Part shown: positions 1 through 9,258 of the stretch, piece after piece
Layout of the letters: each line of letters begins with the position of its first letter
Numbering within the stretch: position 1 is the first letter of the stretch
Virus record (IMG/VR): IMGVR_UViG_3300005253_000079
Coordinates: 1 to 61,332 of that record
Length of the DNA stretch: 61,332 nt
DNA from: a virus
Strand: one strand, 5' to 3'
Program-made: the position numbers and the translations under genes
Notes under the pieces: generated by a model
The model's database searches: none
Told to the model about the DNA's origin: nothing
The model's input: only the letters and a program-made list of their open reading frames with translations

Positions 1-125
1 GTATTCTAACTTCACGGCTATAAGACGGGCATCGACTCCAAGATTGTCCCCACTCACATCTCGGTGAACACGAATGAATAGCAGCTCGCCGCCAGCACCA
101 CCTGCCGCAACCGCACTGGTAGCAC
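1..125. repeat. Terminal redundancy, left copy
   Basis: These 125 bases recur at 61208-61332 with a single difference, A at 100 against C at 61307. The repeat lies inside the tail-fibre frame, and the difference is a silent Gly codon change (GGT/GGG). This supports circular closure of the assembly into a unit of about 61,207 bp. It could also reflect a circularly permuted packaged genome. It is too short, and too clearly inside a gene, to be a convincing natural terminal repeat. Confidence 0.9.
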
Positions 126-3100
126 TGGTTATATGTACGTCTCCGGCAGTTGTTAGGGTATCGGTAACAGAAGTTGTTGCAGTCCAGGCTGCGTCAATGG
201 CCTCACCCTCAGCGCGAGAGAGATACTGAATGTTCCACTCCACCGTACCGCTACCACTAGCTGCTGTCCAGTAGAAGACGGCGGTAATTTCGTCTCCGTC
301 CCAGTTGTCGGGCATGGGGATGGGTCCCCAGAAGGCATACTCATCGGCACCTGTAGCAAAATCAAGCACCCAATAATCAACATCGTTGGTGCCTGCTTCT
401 ACCACTGTAGGTGCGGCGCACGGTAAGGTTGTAGACTCCTTGCCACCACCCGCAGTGAGGACAATGGTCTGCTGCATACCTGTTGTGACTATATCTTGAT
501 CATCGACCGTGCCCCAGGAAAGTGTGCCTGCCCCGTCTGTCTGGAGGAATGTACTAGCAGCACCGTCAGCAGTGGGGAGAACCCAGATTTGATTGGCTAC
601 CAGGGCCGGAGCCTCAAAGCCTACATAATTACCGTTGTCATAGAAGCGCAGCTCGTTGTTAGATCGCAGACCCACATAGCCACTAAAATCAGAGTCGCCG
701 CCGACTGCAAGATCGTTGATTGAGAGATTCCCTTCCTTGCTCCAGCTATACTCCACAGTAACCGCTAGCTGTAGGAAGGAGCAGACCGGCTCTGTCGTCA
801 ACGAAGCCCTCTGCCGTGTAATCCTAATAAGGTAGTTACCGCCGATCTGCGTCCACACACCTAAGTCAGATATGTCGGTGTCTTCCCAAACAATGATGCC
901 TGTGTTTCTCATCCCGTTAGTACCGTCTGTCGGCCCAAACTCCGTCCATGCAGGCCCCGCACCAGAAGAGAACTCAAACTTTGGCTTTATCCCTGCGCCC
1001 GACGATCCTGTGGACAGGATGTACTCAAGCTCCTCAAACTTGTCAGCGTTTCCAATGATCATCACATCAGTATCAGCCTCAAAGATATTTACGTTGGTGA
1101 GGGGGTTTACCAGGTCTGCTAGCTTATCTACCCCCTCCACCTCAGCACGATCAGGGTCAATAAACACACCACTCAGTTGTTCGACGGGAGCTACACCTGC
1201 ACCTGCAAACAGAGCCTCCACCTTGACGCCGCCTGTGGTGGTTGTGAGTATTTCAAAAGCGCTGAACCGGCCTCCCGATGCAGCATTCTCGTCTAGGTCA
1301 ACGAGGACAGCTTCGTCGTTCTGACCTGGGGCAAGAGTGCCTGTAACGTATACTATGTCTACAGACTTGATGTCATCGAATCCAGCAGCGTTCGTGTCAA
1401 TTTCTAGGGTGTGACCGTCGTTTTCTGTGGCGGTATGAACAATGTCCATCTCCCCCAGAAGTTTAAGTTCTCCTGACCCGACAGCATCAGGATCGATAAT
1501 CAGATCATTGCCGTCGTAGTAAATCTCCGCATCGTTTCCGGTGCCAAAGATAGCTTTAACATTGTCGGCAAGGTGTAAGTCGTTGGCGATAGTTACGCCT
1601 GCACTGCCGGTGAACTCTGCGATTGTATCTACGTTGAGGGTACCGGATATGTTTTGGTCGCCTACTAGGTCCAGCTCAATACCCCCAGCAGCAGCAGCAT
1701 CGGAGCCTATTGTGACCGCCCCAACCAAGCGTGTGGGACTTGCGTTGCGAAGTCCAATATTAACGGTAGCACTAGTTAAATCGTCAATTTCTATACCAAC
1801 GGCTGTATCAATAGTTGCTCCAAACTGAGCTAAGATATTGGTGATGCGGATCGCTCTTCCTAGTGTAAGAGTCAAGCTACCCGTCTGTATAACGTTCATA
1901 GCACTAACCCAGGCTGTTAGTTCGGCAACCGTTCCGTCTCCTGCTAAGGTTGCCAGTGTTACTGAGGCAGTCTCACTGCCGCTTAGAACAGCGCCACCAC
2001 TGAGAATATAAACGACGCCCTGACGGTTCCATGAATGGTTGGTTGAGTTGTTGGCCGTAAAAGTAGCTTGCGATAAAGTGTCTATGTTATACCCAGTCAC
2101 GCTGGCTGGATCAGTAACATCTCGCCGAATAGCCAGTTGGTTCATACTACCAGGCGTACCGTCCGGCCCAATATGCACCGGGTCGGAGATGATAACGTTA
2201 CCTCTCGTCGCATGGGCCGTGGACTGGAGGGTTAGGTCTTCACCAGAGGCCGTACCACCGATAGCTGTCTGTCCACCTGAGCGACCAGCAAGTAGGAGAT
2301 ATATAGAGTGGTCGTCATCGGACAGTTCAGCAAGAGAACCGTGAGTGCCGTCAAAGAGTATGGTCCCTGTACCTCCACCGCCGGTGGTATTCGTAGTAAC
2401 GTTGATATAGGTGTTACAGCCGGTTATAATGTTCTCGGCACTGCCAGCATCAATTCCAGTACTCCAGTTGTCAATGATGTTACCGCATACGGCTGCCCCT
2501 TCATCTGTGGCCGTAGCAGAGTGGACGAACCGAACAGCCGTACCGCCACCAGCTCCACGGATAGTGCAGTCTCCAATGACTGAGAGGTTATGTTCGCTTG
2601 CACCACTGTTGATGCGGAAGCCATGCCCTGAGGCGTTTCGCTGCTGGATGTAGCAGTCTACGAACCGCCAGGACGATTTATCTAATCCTTCATCACAAAC
2701 GACAGCCGCTGTACCCGCTCCCGAGTTATTTACGTCTACCACACAATGATCGAACCGCGCTCCAACCTGAGCGGATAAGTCTAGCCAGCCCTCAAAGTAG
2801 GTATTAGAAGCAACGAGGCCCGCTGCTAGTCCCAGATCAACGGCCTTCTTCGTATTATCTGAGCCGATCTGACTGTTGTTAATTTCACACGCTGTTGTCG
2901 TACCTAATTGGAGGGCCTCGCTGCTCCCCGATGCCACGAAGCAACGATCAATCTTGAGCGAGACTCGGCTTACGTCAATTGTGATTGACCCCGAGCCATC
3001 GAAGTGCAGGCCGCGCAGTCCGATTTCACCCGTACCTGCGCCGGTCGTTGTCACGGTACCGTCAATCCTCACGGCTCCAGCGTGTGAGGAGTTCTGGCCT

Positions 3101-3816
3101 CCACCAAACTCGCCAATACTGAATGCGGTGGACATGACACCAGAGCAGCCATGCAAGGCATAGCGTTCTGTAGAGTCAAAGACCAGATTTTCCGTATAGG
3201 CTGCATCCTCCTGGAAGACGACTTTGATCATCCAGGGGCGATAGGGGGTACCCAGGTCGAGAGCGTCGATCGCGTCCTGAATTGTCAAGTCGGTCCCTCC
3301 ACCAGACGCATCAACGACCCGATCATAGCAAAGTTCGTCTGGCGTTCCGAGGTGTATCCCAATCCACCGACCGATGTCAAAGTCAAAGACTAGAGGAAGG
3401 AACTCGTTAGGCTCCAGCCTAGCATTACGCCTCTTAGACAGAAACAGGTTAGACGACGCGAGAACCGACTCGTCCTGGAACGTTATATCATTGCTTCCCG
3501 TATTGACGATGAACATGAGCTGGCCTGCTTCACCGTCAGGGATCGTAGGCGTAGAGGTGAGGGTAATGTCCGATCCCGCGTTGATCTGTGACATTGTAGT
3601 GTCAGGGCGGATCGAGCTTCCTGCAACCATAAGGCGCGAGAAGTCGGGCGTGAACATTGTAGCCCCCGACTGCCAAAGTCCCTGAACCTCGAAGTCTTGA
3701 CCGAACTCAGGCATGAGGGAGCGCCAGTCAGTCAGAAGCGTCGTCTTAAACTGGTTGACTGCTTCTCCGACTATAAACTGTTCGCGCTGATTTAGGGTCT
3801 GTCCTGGTAGTGCCAT
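1..3816 (-). CDS. Tail fibre / receptor-binding beta-helix protein (5' part, runs off the window edge)
   Basis: The frame is open from ATG 3816 to the window edge (1,272 codons). Through the circular junction it ends at TGA 61184-61186, giving about 1,279 residues. The N-terminal 160 residues probably attach to the tail. From about residue 166 a GT.LTIQDAID motif opens a Ser/Thr/Gly/Asn-rich region to about 490 that reads as a right-handed parallel beta-helix. A module with FGTGNDAEIYYDG and DLIIDPD follows near 745-775, a repeat I associate with environmental phage appendage proteins. The last 160 residues (WVLDF, WGPIPMPDNWDG, DVHIT) resemble a beta-sandwich tip. No intramolecular chaperone is visible. 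Position after the nozzle-like gene fits a host-recognition fibre. Depolymerase activity is possible but unsupported. Confidence 0.85.
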   Translation of the reverse strand, partial: MALPGQTLNQREQFIVGEAVNQFKTTLLTDWRSLMPEFGQDFEVQGLWQSGATMFTPDFSRLMVAGSSIRPDTTMSQINAGSDITLTSTPTIPDGEAGQLMFIVNTGSNDITFQDESVLASSNLFLSKRRNARLEPNEFLPLVFDFDIGRWIGIHLGTPDELCYDRVVDASGGGTDLTIQDAIDALDLGTPYRPWMIKVVFQEDAAYTENLVFDSTERYALHGCSGVMSTAFSIGEFGGGQNSSHAGAVRIDGTVTTTGAGTGEIGLRGLHFDGSGSITIDVSRVSLKIDRCFVASGSSEALQLGTTTACEINNSQIGSDNTKKAVDLGLAAGLVASNTYFEGWLDLSAQVGARFDHCVVDVNNSGAGTAAVVCDEGLDKSSWRFVDCYIQQRNASGHGFRINSGASEHNLSVIGDCTIRGAGGGTAVRFVHSATATDEGAAVCGNIIDNWSTGIDAGSAENIITGCNTYINVTTNTTGGGGTGTILFDGTHGSLAELSDDDHSIYLLLAGRSGGQTAIGGTASGEDLTLQSTAHATRGNVIISDPVHIGPDGTPGSMNQLAIRRDVTDPASVTGYNIDTLSQATFTANNSTNHSWNRQGVVYILSGGAVLSGSETASVTLATLAGDGTVAELTAWVSAMNVIQTGSLTLTLGRAIRITNILAQFGATIDTAVGIEIDDLTSATVNIGLRNASPTRLVGAVTIGSDAAAAGGIELDLVGDQNISGTLNVDTIAEFTGSAGVTIANDLHLADNVKAIFGTGNDAEIYYDGNDLIIDPDAVGSGELKLLGEMDIVHTATENDGHTLEIDTNAAGFDDIKSVDIVYVTGTLAPGQNDEAVLVDLDENAASGGRFSAFEILTTTTGGVKVEALFAGAGVAPVEQLSGVFIDPDRAEVEGVDKLADLVNPLTNVNIFEADTDVMIIGNADKFEELEYILSTGSSGAGIKPKFEFSSGAGPAWTEFGPTDGTNGMRNTGIIVWEDTDISDLGVWTQIGGNYLIRITRQRASLTTEPVCSFLQLAVTVEYSWSKEGNLSINDLAVGGDSDFSGYVGLRSNNELRFYDNGNYVGFEAPALVANQIWVLPTADGAASTFLQTDGAGTLSWGTVDDQDIVTTGMQQTIVLTAGGGKESTTLPCAAPTVVEAGTNDVDYWVLDFATGADEYAFWGPIPMPDNWDGDEITAVFYWTAASGSGTVEWNIQYLSRAEGEAIDAAWTATTSVTDTLTTAGDVHITSATSAVAAGGAGGELLFIRVHRDVSGDNLGVDARLIAVKLEY

Positions 3817-3825
3817 TTTAGTTTA

Positions 3826-5973
3826 TCAGAAGCGAGGTTGTGTTGCCATAACACGCTCCTGGTCCGTGTCTACGCGATCAGGCAGCTTCTCAAACTCAGC
3901 TTTAGCAGACACTAGTGCTGGCTGAGTTGCTCTTGCAGCTATTGCTGCCTGTGTCCAGCCAAAAGCCCACCTAAAGCTATAGCCTCGCTGTGGCTGCCGG
4001 ATCTCTGTGACCGCAGGGAAGCGTAAGACCTTGAGCGGAGACATATTCCACGGCTCGCCTACGTCCCAGGTGTAGTAGAAGCGACCAAGGAGGTTGGGAT
4101 CAGAGTCAAGTCCAAACAGGGTAACAGACTTCAGACGTGATAGGTGTCCCTCGTTGGGAACAAAGGCAGGGAACTCCATTAGACCCACATCGTTTAGGAA
4201 GGGATGAGACATTGTACCGGGGTGTTCATCTGGAGTAATATCTATGCGCCAAACAGCAAAGCGGCCTATTGCAAGTAAGTTACGGAAGCGGTTTAGGTTT
4301 GTTCCTCCCACGTTACCGTAGATAACCGCACCAATATCATCAGGTTCTGGAATAGTTGCTATATCATGCCAGATCGATTGACCGCCCCCTCCACGCCGAC
4401 CAAGGAGCAGGTGAGGAAACGCACCAGATCGGTCCAGCCCGTCCAGAGGATAGTTAGTATTATCTATACTAGGCGACCACGGCTGAATCTGGATACTAAA
4501 GATTATCACTGGGTCATTACTGAGCGTACCACTGAAGCTAATTCTGATCCAGTAGAGTCCGCTCACCGAGTTTACAGTATCCGTGAGCCAGGACTGGGTA
4601 GCAACCGGATCGGCTGTCATTATGATGTTGCCTGTCTGACCCCACGGGGTCCCAACAGGCTGTGCCGTAAAGTCACGAACTGCGATCGTATTCCAGCCAG
4701 TCGATCCATCACTAACCTCAACCGTCATCGTTCGGGCGGTCGAGTTTAGAGTGCTAAATGCAATCTGAACTCCTATAAACGGCCTAACCCAACCAATGTA
4801 GAGAAAGTCAGTAGTCTGGTCGATCGTAAAAGATGCTGTCGTAGTGAGGCTACCATCTCGGACATTGGTAGAGTGATCCGTGAAGGTAGGTCCAGAAGCA
4901 TCAAAGCTAAACACACGCAAGTCGGAACCGGCTGATATCATCTTGGCATTAGCAAAGGATGCTGTGTTAACCGCCGTCGCCCCGACGATCTCATGCCGCA
5001 GCGATCCCATTGTTGCAAAGAATGATGTGGTGGTATGCAGATTGGGAGTTGACTCAGTCTCATGCGGGTCGAAGGGCTGCGTATTAACGCCATCAAAGGT
5101 AACAGCACCACCATCACCCATAGGGATTACTAGGACGTTACCTAGAGAGAAGGCCCCAATACCATTGCGAGCGTGGGGATATCTCCACCAGGCAGGAGTA
5201 CGGTTGGTCCACCGTAGCCGAGACTCGTTATATGCAAAGATACCTTCCGGCTTAATGGCAATTGGAGCGTTGCCAAGTGCTATTAGGGCGTTTATATTCG
5301 TGCCTGCGTAGCCGACCACTGTACCGGCCGACCAGAGAGTCGCATCCATGCGATCGGCCCCTAGTGGGCAAACGCTTACCGATGCGTTAGCCGATCCCCC
5401 CGACGCAGTAAAGGTGCGGTATAGGCGACCATGAAGGGAGAGGAGGAGACGAGCCTGAATAGTTGTATCGGCAACTAACGTGATTGCCTGAGCAACGTTG
5501 ATCCGTCGTATGACCTGTGCAGACGCTCCACCTCCAAAGCCTACATAGACGTAGGCCACACCAGAGCCGTCATCGTCAAAGGTAGCACCCGTAGCTAGAG
5601 CTGAGGCAGATGCTCCTGCACCGGAGATGAGAAGATCAACACCGCCAGCCTGGATGTTAGTATCGGCACCGAATAGGATCTTGTGGTACTGGGCTCCCGC
5701 AATGTAGAATATTGCAGGACTAATCGTGTCGGTATCAGTCCACTCGAGGGCAAATATAGGGGTATGGGGTAGGTTGGTTGTAGCGATGCTACGAACCTGG
5801 AGACCCATACGAACCTGACCAACCCACCGTGGATCGATCGAGCCGTGGATGCGGTGATAGCGGTGCTCTTTTACTTCAGTCGCATCTCCAAATCCCATAT
5901 GGGATGATTCAAAGAGAGTGACCTCTGTAATAGGACTTTCGGTCTGTTCATCCTGATTTCTAGGTTGGACCAT
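3826..5973 (-). CDS. Large virion protein, probable tail nozzle / beta-propeller type
   Basis: 715 residues, beta-rich, with short repeated strands and many Gly/Ala/Thr turns. The C-terminal part carries RRGGGGQSIWHD and NRFRNLLAIGRFAVW. I do not recognise a named family. It lies between a probable adaptor (5976-7298) and the fibre (starts 3816), the slot occupied by the nozzle protein in podovirus tails, and its length fits. The nozzle role is inferred from gene order. ATG 5973 follows the upstream stop by two bases with no clear Shine-Dalgarno, suggesting translational coupling. It could instead be a fibre-anchoring baseplate-like protein. Confidence 0.6.
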   Translation of the reverse strand: MVQPRNQDEQTESPITEVTLFESSHMGFGDATEVKEHRYHRIHGSIDPRWVGQVRMGLQVRSIATTNLPHTPIFALEWTDTDTISPAIFYIAGAQYHKILFGADTNIQAGGVDLLISGAGASASALATGATFDDDGSGVAYVYVGFGGGASAQVIRRINVAQAITLVADTTIQARLLLSLHGRLYRTFTASGGSANASVSVCPLGADRMDATLWSAGTVVGYAGTNINALIALGNAPIAIKPEGIFAYNESRLRWTNRTPAWWRYPHARNGIGAFSLGNVLVIPMGDGGAVTFDGVNTQPFDPHETESTPNLHTTTSFFATMGSLRHEIVGATAVNTASFANAKMISAGSDLRVFSFDASGPTFTDHSTNVRDGSLTTTASFTIDQTTDFLYIGWVRPFIGVQIAFSTLNSTARTMTVEVSDGSTGWNTIAVRDFTAQPVGTPWGQTGNIIMTADPVATQSWLTDTVNSVSGLYWIRISFSGTLSNDPVIIFSIQIQPWSPSIDNTNYPLDGLDRSGAFPHLLLGRRGGGGQSIWHDIATIPEPDDIGAVIYGNVGGTNLNRFRNLLAIGRFAVWRIDITPDEHPGTMSHPFLNDVGLMEFPAFVPNEGHLSRLKSVTLFGLDSDPNLLGRFYYTWDVGEPWNMSPLKVLRFPAVTEIRQPQRGYSFRWAFGWTQAAIAARATQPALVSAKAEFEKLPDRVDTDQERVMATQPRF

Positions 5974-5975
5974 GT

Positions 5976-7298
5976 CTAAATTTCAAATATTGGTATGCCG
6001 ATAACCCGTGCTCTTTCCTGAACAGGGAAAGGAAGTGGTCCATAGTCACGTTCTGCTGACGCAAGATCGGAAAGCGCGTGTTGGAGGACTGACTGCCAGA
6101 AGTCGGCCTGGCCTGGCTGCTTTACCATATACTGTTCTGCTAGGATGCGAACCATAGCAGGGGCCACATAGTCAGTCGGGCAAAGAGTTGTAGCGGCATC
6201 ACCAACAATCCTCTGAGCGACTGTCTGATAGTTTGTAGACAGAGCAGCATAGAAGTCTCTCTCTAAATAGGAGTGAGGGAACTGACCAATAAGATCCTCA
6301 AATAACAGTCGTACAGCGTCACCAACCTGCTGTCTCCTAATACCCATACGCTCTTCTAGCGTCTCTTCGCCCCAGTGAATCTGCCCGCCTACAATCGGTA
6401 TATTACTCATAAAGTATACAGGGCCGACGTGTTGTCGGCTCAATACTCTAGCAGGAACCTGGATCATCTTCATATCCTGGCCGTGAAAGTAGACTGGTCC
6501 CCACTCAACAACAGCATTAGACTCCTGGCCCCGTAGCTGGACGTTGATCTCGCCACAGGCCGCAGGAATCGTGAAAGTACCCTCGATCCCTGTCCAGCCT
6601 CGCAGAGTCGCTGTTGCCGTTCCACCCAGGCTTATGTCAGCCCCATTGGTAACATCACGGACAACGAGTTCAGCCGTACCTGTACGGACTGACACAGGAA
6701 CGTAGATGTAAAAGAACTGGTTAGGCTGAACGTAGATTGACGGAGACGTGGCACCCTCGTTGCCAGCCGCATTGGTGCCTAGGATCGTATTTGTAGCAAA
6801 CTCATAGGGAAAAGACAAGGTCTGTATAGCAATAGTCGCCCCACCGATCGCCGTCCAGTTAGATGCTCCTACTGCATCAACGTAGCCCGCATTGGGAACT
6901 ATGCTTACCGGATGCATGGACCAGACCGAGCACAGGCGCGTGAGAGCCTCATCTCGTGCCCTATCTACATCATCAGGGTCGATCCCTTCCTTCCAAATCT
7001 CGTAAGTTGTAGCCGAGTCGTCTGTGCCTGAAAAGCTAGGAGTGACGTATAAGCGTCCAAGCGTAGTATCTAGATAGTCTACCTTAACCTGCTCGCCATC
7101 CGTATCTCCAGTGCCGTCACCACCAGAAATGCGGACGTAGCAGTCGTCAAAAGCTGAGGCAGAGAGTGAGTTAGATTGAAGACGGGTTGTGTCCACCAAG
7201 AAAGCAGCTGCCGCTCCTGCAACTGAGGTTGCCGTACCAAGCAACTCTATTAGTCCGTACCTAACTAACTCTTCTCTTATAGTTTGACCGGACGGCAT
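5976..7298 (-). CDS. Probable head-tail adaptor with beta-sandwich insert
   Basis: 440 residues. The N-terminus (IREELVRYGLIELLGTA) and the C-terminal helices (YLERDFYAALSTNYQ, MVRILAEQYMVKQPGQADFW) look like the helical body of podovirus head-tail adaptors. Residues about 140-270 form a beta-rich insert with FFYIYVPVSVRTGTAELVVR, resembling a carbohydrate-binding-like sandwich. ATG 7298 overlaps the stop of the preceding zinc-ribbon gene (TAATG). The adaptor assignment comes from gene order and helical pattern, not from a recognised signature. Confidence 0.55.
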   Translation of the reverse strand: MPSGQTIREELVRYGLIELLGTATSVAGAAAAFLVDTTRLQSNSLSASAFDDCYVRISGGDGTGDTDGEQVKVDYLDTTLGRLYVTPSFSGTDDSATTYEIWKEGIDPDDVDRARDEALTRLCSVWSMHPVSIVPNAGYVDAVGASNWTAIGGATIAIQTLSFPYEFATNTILGTNAAGNEGATSPSIYVQPNQFFYIYVPVSVRTGTAELVVRDVTNGADISLGGTATATLRGWTGIEGTFTIPAACGEINVQLRGQESNAVVEWGPVYFHGQDMKMIQVPARVLSRQHVGPVYFMSNIPIVGGQIHWGEETLEERMGIRRQQVGDAVRLLFEDLIGQFPHSYLERDFYAALSTNYQTVAQRIVGDAATTLCPTDYVAPAMVRILAEQYMVKQPGQADFWQSVLQHALSDLASAERDYGPLPFPVQERARVIGIPIFEI

Positions 7299-7606
7299 TA
7301 GGTTGTTGGCATCCTCTTATTACCCTGTTCGTCAGTGACTATATTGTGGCGAATATGATCAACCGCCCGATCACCGTCCCATCCCTGAGTCTTTAGGTAG
7401 CGTCTATCGGACTCGTTCTGATACTCAGACTCGGAGTTTGGGATCGCAGCATGGTCGTTATTAACAGTCTGCACTGCATAGGCAGTTAGGCGTTGGGCAT
7501 CCTTAGTACACTCGGGACATCCAATTGAATCGACACCTGAAATCATAGACCTCTGCAACTTGTCGGTCTTATGTCCCGACTCACATCTATAGGTGTAAAT
7601 TGGCAC
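7298..7606 (-). CDS. FmdB-type zinc-ribbon protein
   Basis: 102 residues. The N-terminus MPIYTYRCESGHKTDKLQ with a later CPEC follows the FmdB-family zinc-ribbon pattern. The first knuckle is C..GH rather than CxxC, which can still bind zinc. GTG 7606 is preceded by GAGAGG at good spacing. The C-terminal half is hydrophilic and unrecognised. FmdB proteins are usually regulators. Inside a virion operon it may be an assembly factor or a transcription regulator. A second FmdB-like gene sits at 47786. Confidence 0.65.
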   Translation of the reverse strand: MPIYTYRCESGHKTDKLQRSMISGVDSIGCPECTKDAQRLTAYAVQTVNNDHAAIPNSESEYQNESDRRYLKTQGWDGDRAVDHIRHNIVTDEQGNKRMPTT

Positions 7607-7642
7607 AGGATACCTCTCAGGCTAATCTCTAACTGGTATCTA

Positions 7643-7667
7643 GGGACCCTAAGCGGCCTAGAGTCCC
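7643..7667. other. 9-bp intergenic hairpin between structural genes
   Basis: GGGACCCTA (7643-7651) pairs with TAGAGTCCC (7659-7667) with one G.U and a 7-base loop. It lies in the 73-base gap between the 222-aa gene (ends 7680) and the zinc-ribbon gene (starts 7606). There is no U-run, so it is not a typical intrinsic terminator. It could be an mRNA stabiliser or processing site. Confidence 0.45.
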
Positions 7668-7679
7668 ATACTTATGTTG

Positions 7680-8348
7680 TTACTCGATCGCTGAGCTGGG
7701 CAGTTCAACCCACGCAGCGGTGATAAATCCTGTTCCCGCAGTAGCGGGTGAAAACGCAGCCAACTGGGTTGCTCCTTCAAGTACTGGCACAAAGCCGTAC
7801 TTATCCACAGAGAACTCAGGAACAAACTGGGCAGGATTAGTTGCAGCACCAAGAAGTTGCGTAGCAATCTGATCGAAGAAGACTCCCGTTGGCACAATAA
7901 CCGTGCCGCCATCAGCACCCAAGGCCCCAATCGTACACTGACTACCGACACCGGCACTTGGACGAAGGTTGTAGGGTGTGACGGTGACGCCACCATTAAT
8001 GACACCACCTGCGCCATAGAGAAGAACAAGACCCGTTTCACCTACAGCACCCATGCCGACAAATGCAGTAGCAAAGTAGACAGGGAGACAGGTCACATTC
8101 GCCGGAATAGTCTGAAGCCAATCAAACTCGTCAAGGTCAATTACACCAGCCCCAAACGTGCCGACGGCAGTTATGGTTGCGCTAGCAGAACCAACCTGGG
8201 CACCGAACATACGACCTTCTAGGCAGAGAGCCTGAAGCCAGGGCAGTGCCATATAAGAGCCATCGCGTGAAATACGCATTCCTCGCTCTGTACCATCCGA
8301 CGCTCGGCTAACGCTCTGTTGCTGAACAAAGCCGTGTTGGTTTGACAT
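7680..8348 (-). CDS. Virion protein, paralogue B of a tandem pair
   Basis: 222 residues, the same length as and clearly homologous to the product of 8428-9096. Shared blocks are GFVQQQSVSR, WLQALCLEGRMFGAQ, FVPVLEGA/YVPVLEGA and a WxELPSSAI end. The family is not recognised. The beta-rich composition and operon position suggest a structural or decoration protein. ATG 8348 has an AAAGGGG site. The duplicated gene pair keeps similar leader sequence (TAGAAAGG) upstream of both starts. Confidence 0.7.
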   Translation of the reverse strand: MSNQHGFVQQQSVSRASDGTERGMRISRDGSYMALPWLQALCLEGRMFGAQVGSASATITAVGTFGAGVIDLDEFDWLQTIPANVTCLPVYFATAFVGMGAVGETGLVLLYGAGGVINGGVTVTPYNLRPSAGVGSQCTIGALGADGGTVIVPTGVFFDQIATQLLGAATNPAQFVPEFSVDKYGFVPVLEGATQLAAFSPATAGTGFITAAWVELPSSAIE

Positions 8349-8427
8349 ATTTGCTTAACCCCTTTCTAACGCCTAAATTCTAGGATTTTGTGCGCTCAGA
8401 CGCTGGAGCGTACTCCTCAATGTCGTC

Positions 8428-9096
8428 TTAAGAAATGGCAGAACTCGGCAACTCGGCCCACATAGAGGTTAGATACCCCGTACTGGCCTGGCCGTTTGCG
8501 TACATAGCCAACTGCACTGCGCCCTCAAGCACCGGAACATAGCCACATTTCGTTACTGAGAACTCAGGAACGTACTGCTGCGAGGTACCTGCGACACCAG
8601 TGAGCGCCGTAGTAACCTGCTCATAGATAACGCCAGCAACTACAATAATCGTACCGTCGCCATCGTCAAGTGCCGTAACCGTACAATTAGTCGAGTTGCT
8701 TGAACTGGGGCGCATGTTAAACGGCACGAGCGTAATGCTTGTGCCTGCAACGCCCCCAGATCCCCAAACGACGTGGATACCGGCCTCGGCTGCTGTACCA
8801 ACAGCGAGGAACGCTACTGACATATAGACAGGAAGAATGGTCGTATTTACGGGAATAACGTGAAAGTAGTCGAACTCGACTAGCGAGACCGAACCTGCAC
8901 CAAACGTACCTGCACCGACGGGGTCGGTCGTGGCATCGCCGCACTGAGCACCAAACATCCGGCCTTCCAAGCAAAGCGCCTGGAGCCACGGAACCTGGAT
9001 GACGGACCCGTCACGGGTAATACGAATCCCCCGAGACGTGCCGTCTGAGTGTCGGCTAACACTCTGTTGCTGAACAAAACCAACTTGATCAGCCAT
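8428..9096 (-). CDS. Virion protein, paralogue A of a tandem pair
   Basis: 222 residues, roughly half identical by eye to its neighbour at 7680-8348, with conserved ends and a more divergent centre (residues about 60-160). Tandem duplication followed by divergence is the simplest explanation. The two may form a hetero-oligomer, for example alternating positions of a head-fibre or decoration layer. The ATG is preceded by AAAGGAG. No enzymatic motif is visible. Confidence 0.7.
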   Translation of the reverse strand: MADQVGFVQQQSVSRHSDGTSRGIRITRDGSVIQVPWLQALCLEGRMFGAQCGDATTDPVGAGTFGAGSVSLVEFDYFHVIPVNTTILPVYMSVAFLAVGTAAEAGIHVVWGSGGVAGTSITLVPFNMRPSSSNSTNCTVTALDDGDGTIIVVAGVIYEQVTTALTGVAGTSQQYVPEFSVTKCGYVPVLEGAVQLAMYANGQASTGYLTSMWAELPSSAIS

Positions 9097-9120
9097 TATT
9101 CAATTCTCCTTTCTAGCGCC

Positions 9121-9258
9121 TTAATCATACTGACCCCAACACTTACTGTGTGGGTATGCACCAGACGGGCCGCTGTCACCTAGACGCCCAGGTGTCCGCC
9201 CTCGGAGTGCCTTATCAAGATAGGGTCGCCCTTTCCTGCCAAGCTCGAATATAATCAA
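9121..9258 (-). CDS. Possible small gene (about 45 aa) in the structural cluster
   Basis: This frame fills the gap below the 270-aa gene and overlaps its end. Its C-terminus (GPSGAYPHSKCWGQYD) looks protein-like. The start is uncertain: TTG 9258 is the nearest candidate and lacks a good ribosome site. It could be an unused extension of an antisense-of-chance frame. No function is assigned. Confidence 0.3.
   Translation of the reverse strand: MIIFELGRKGRPYLDKALRGRTPGRLGDSGPSGAYPHSKCWGQYD

Noticed and set aside
872-3685. Plus-strand frames across the first 3.7 kb
   Set aside because: All are antisense to the open tail-fibre frame and lack ribosome sites or domain patterns.
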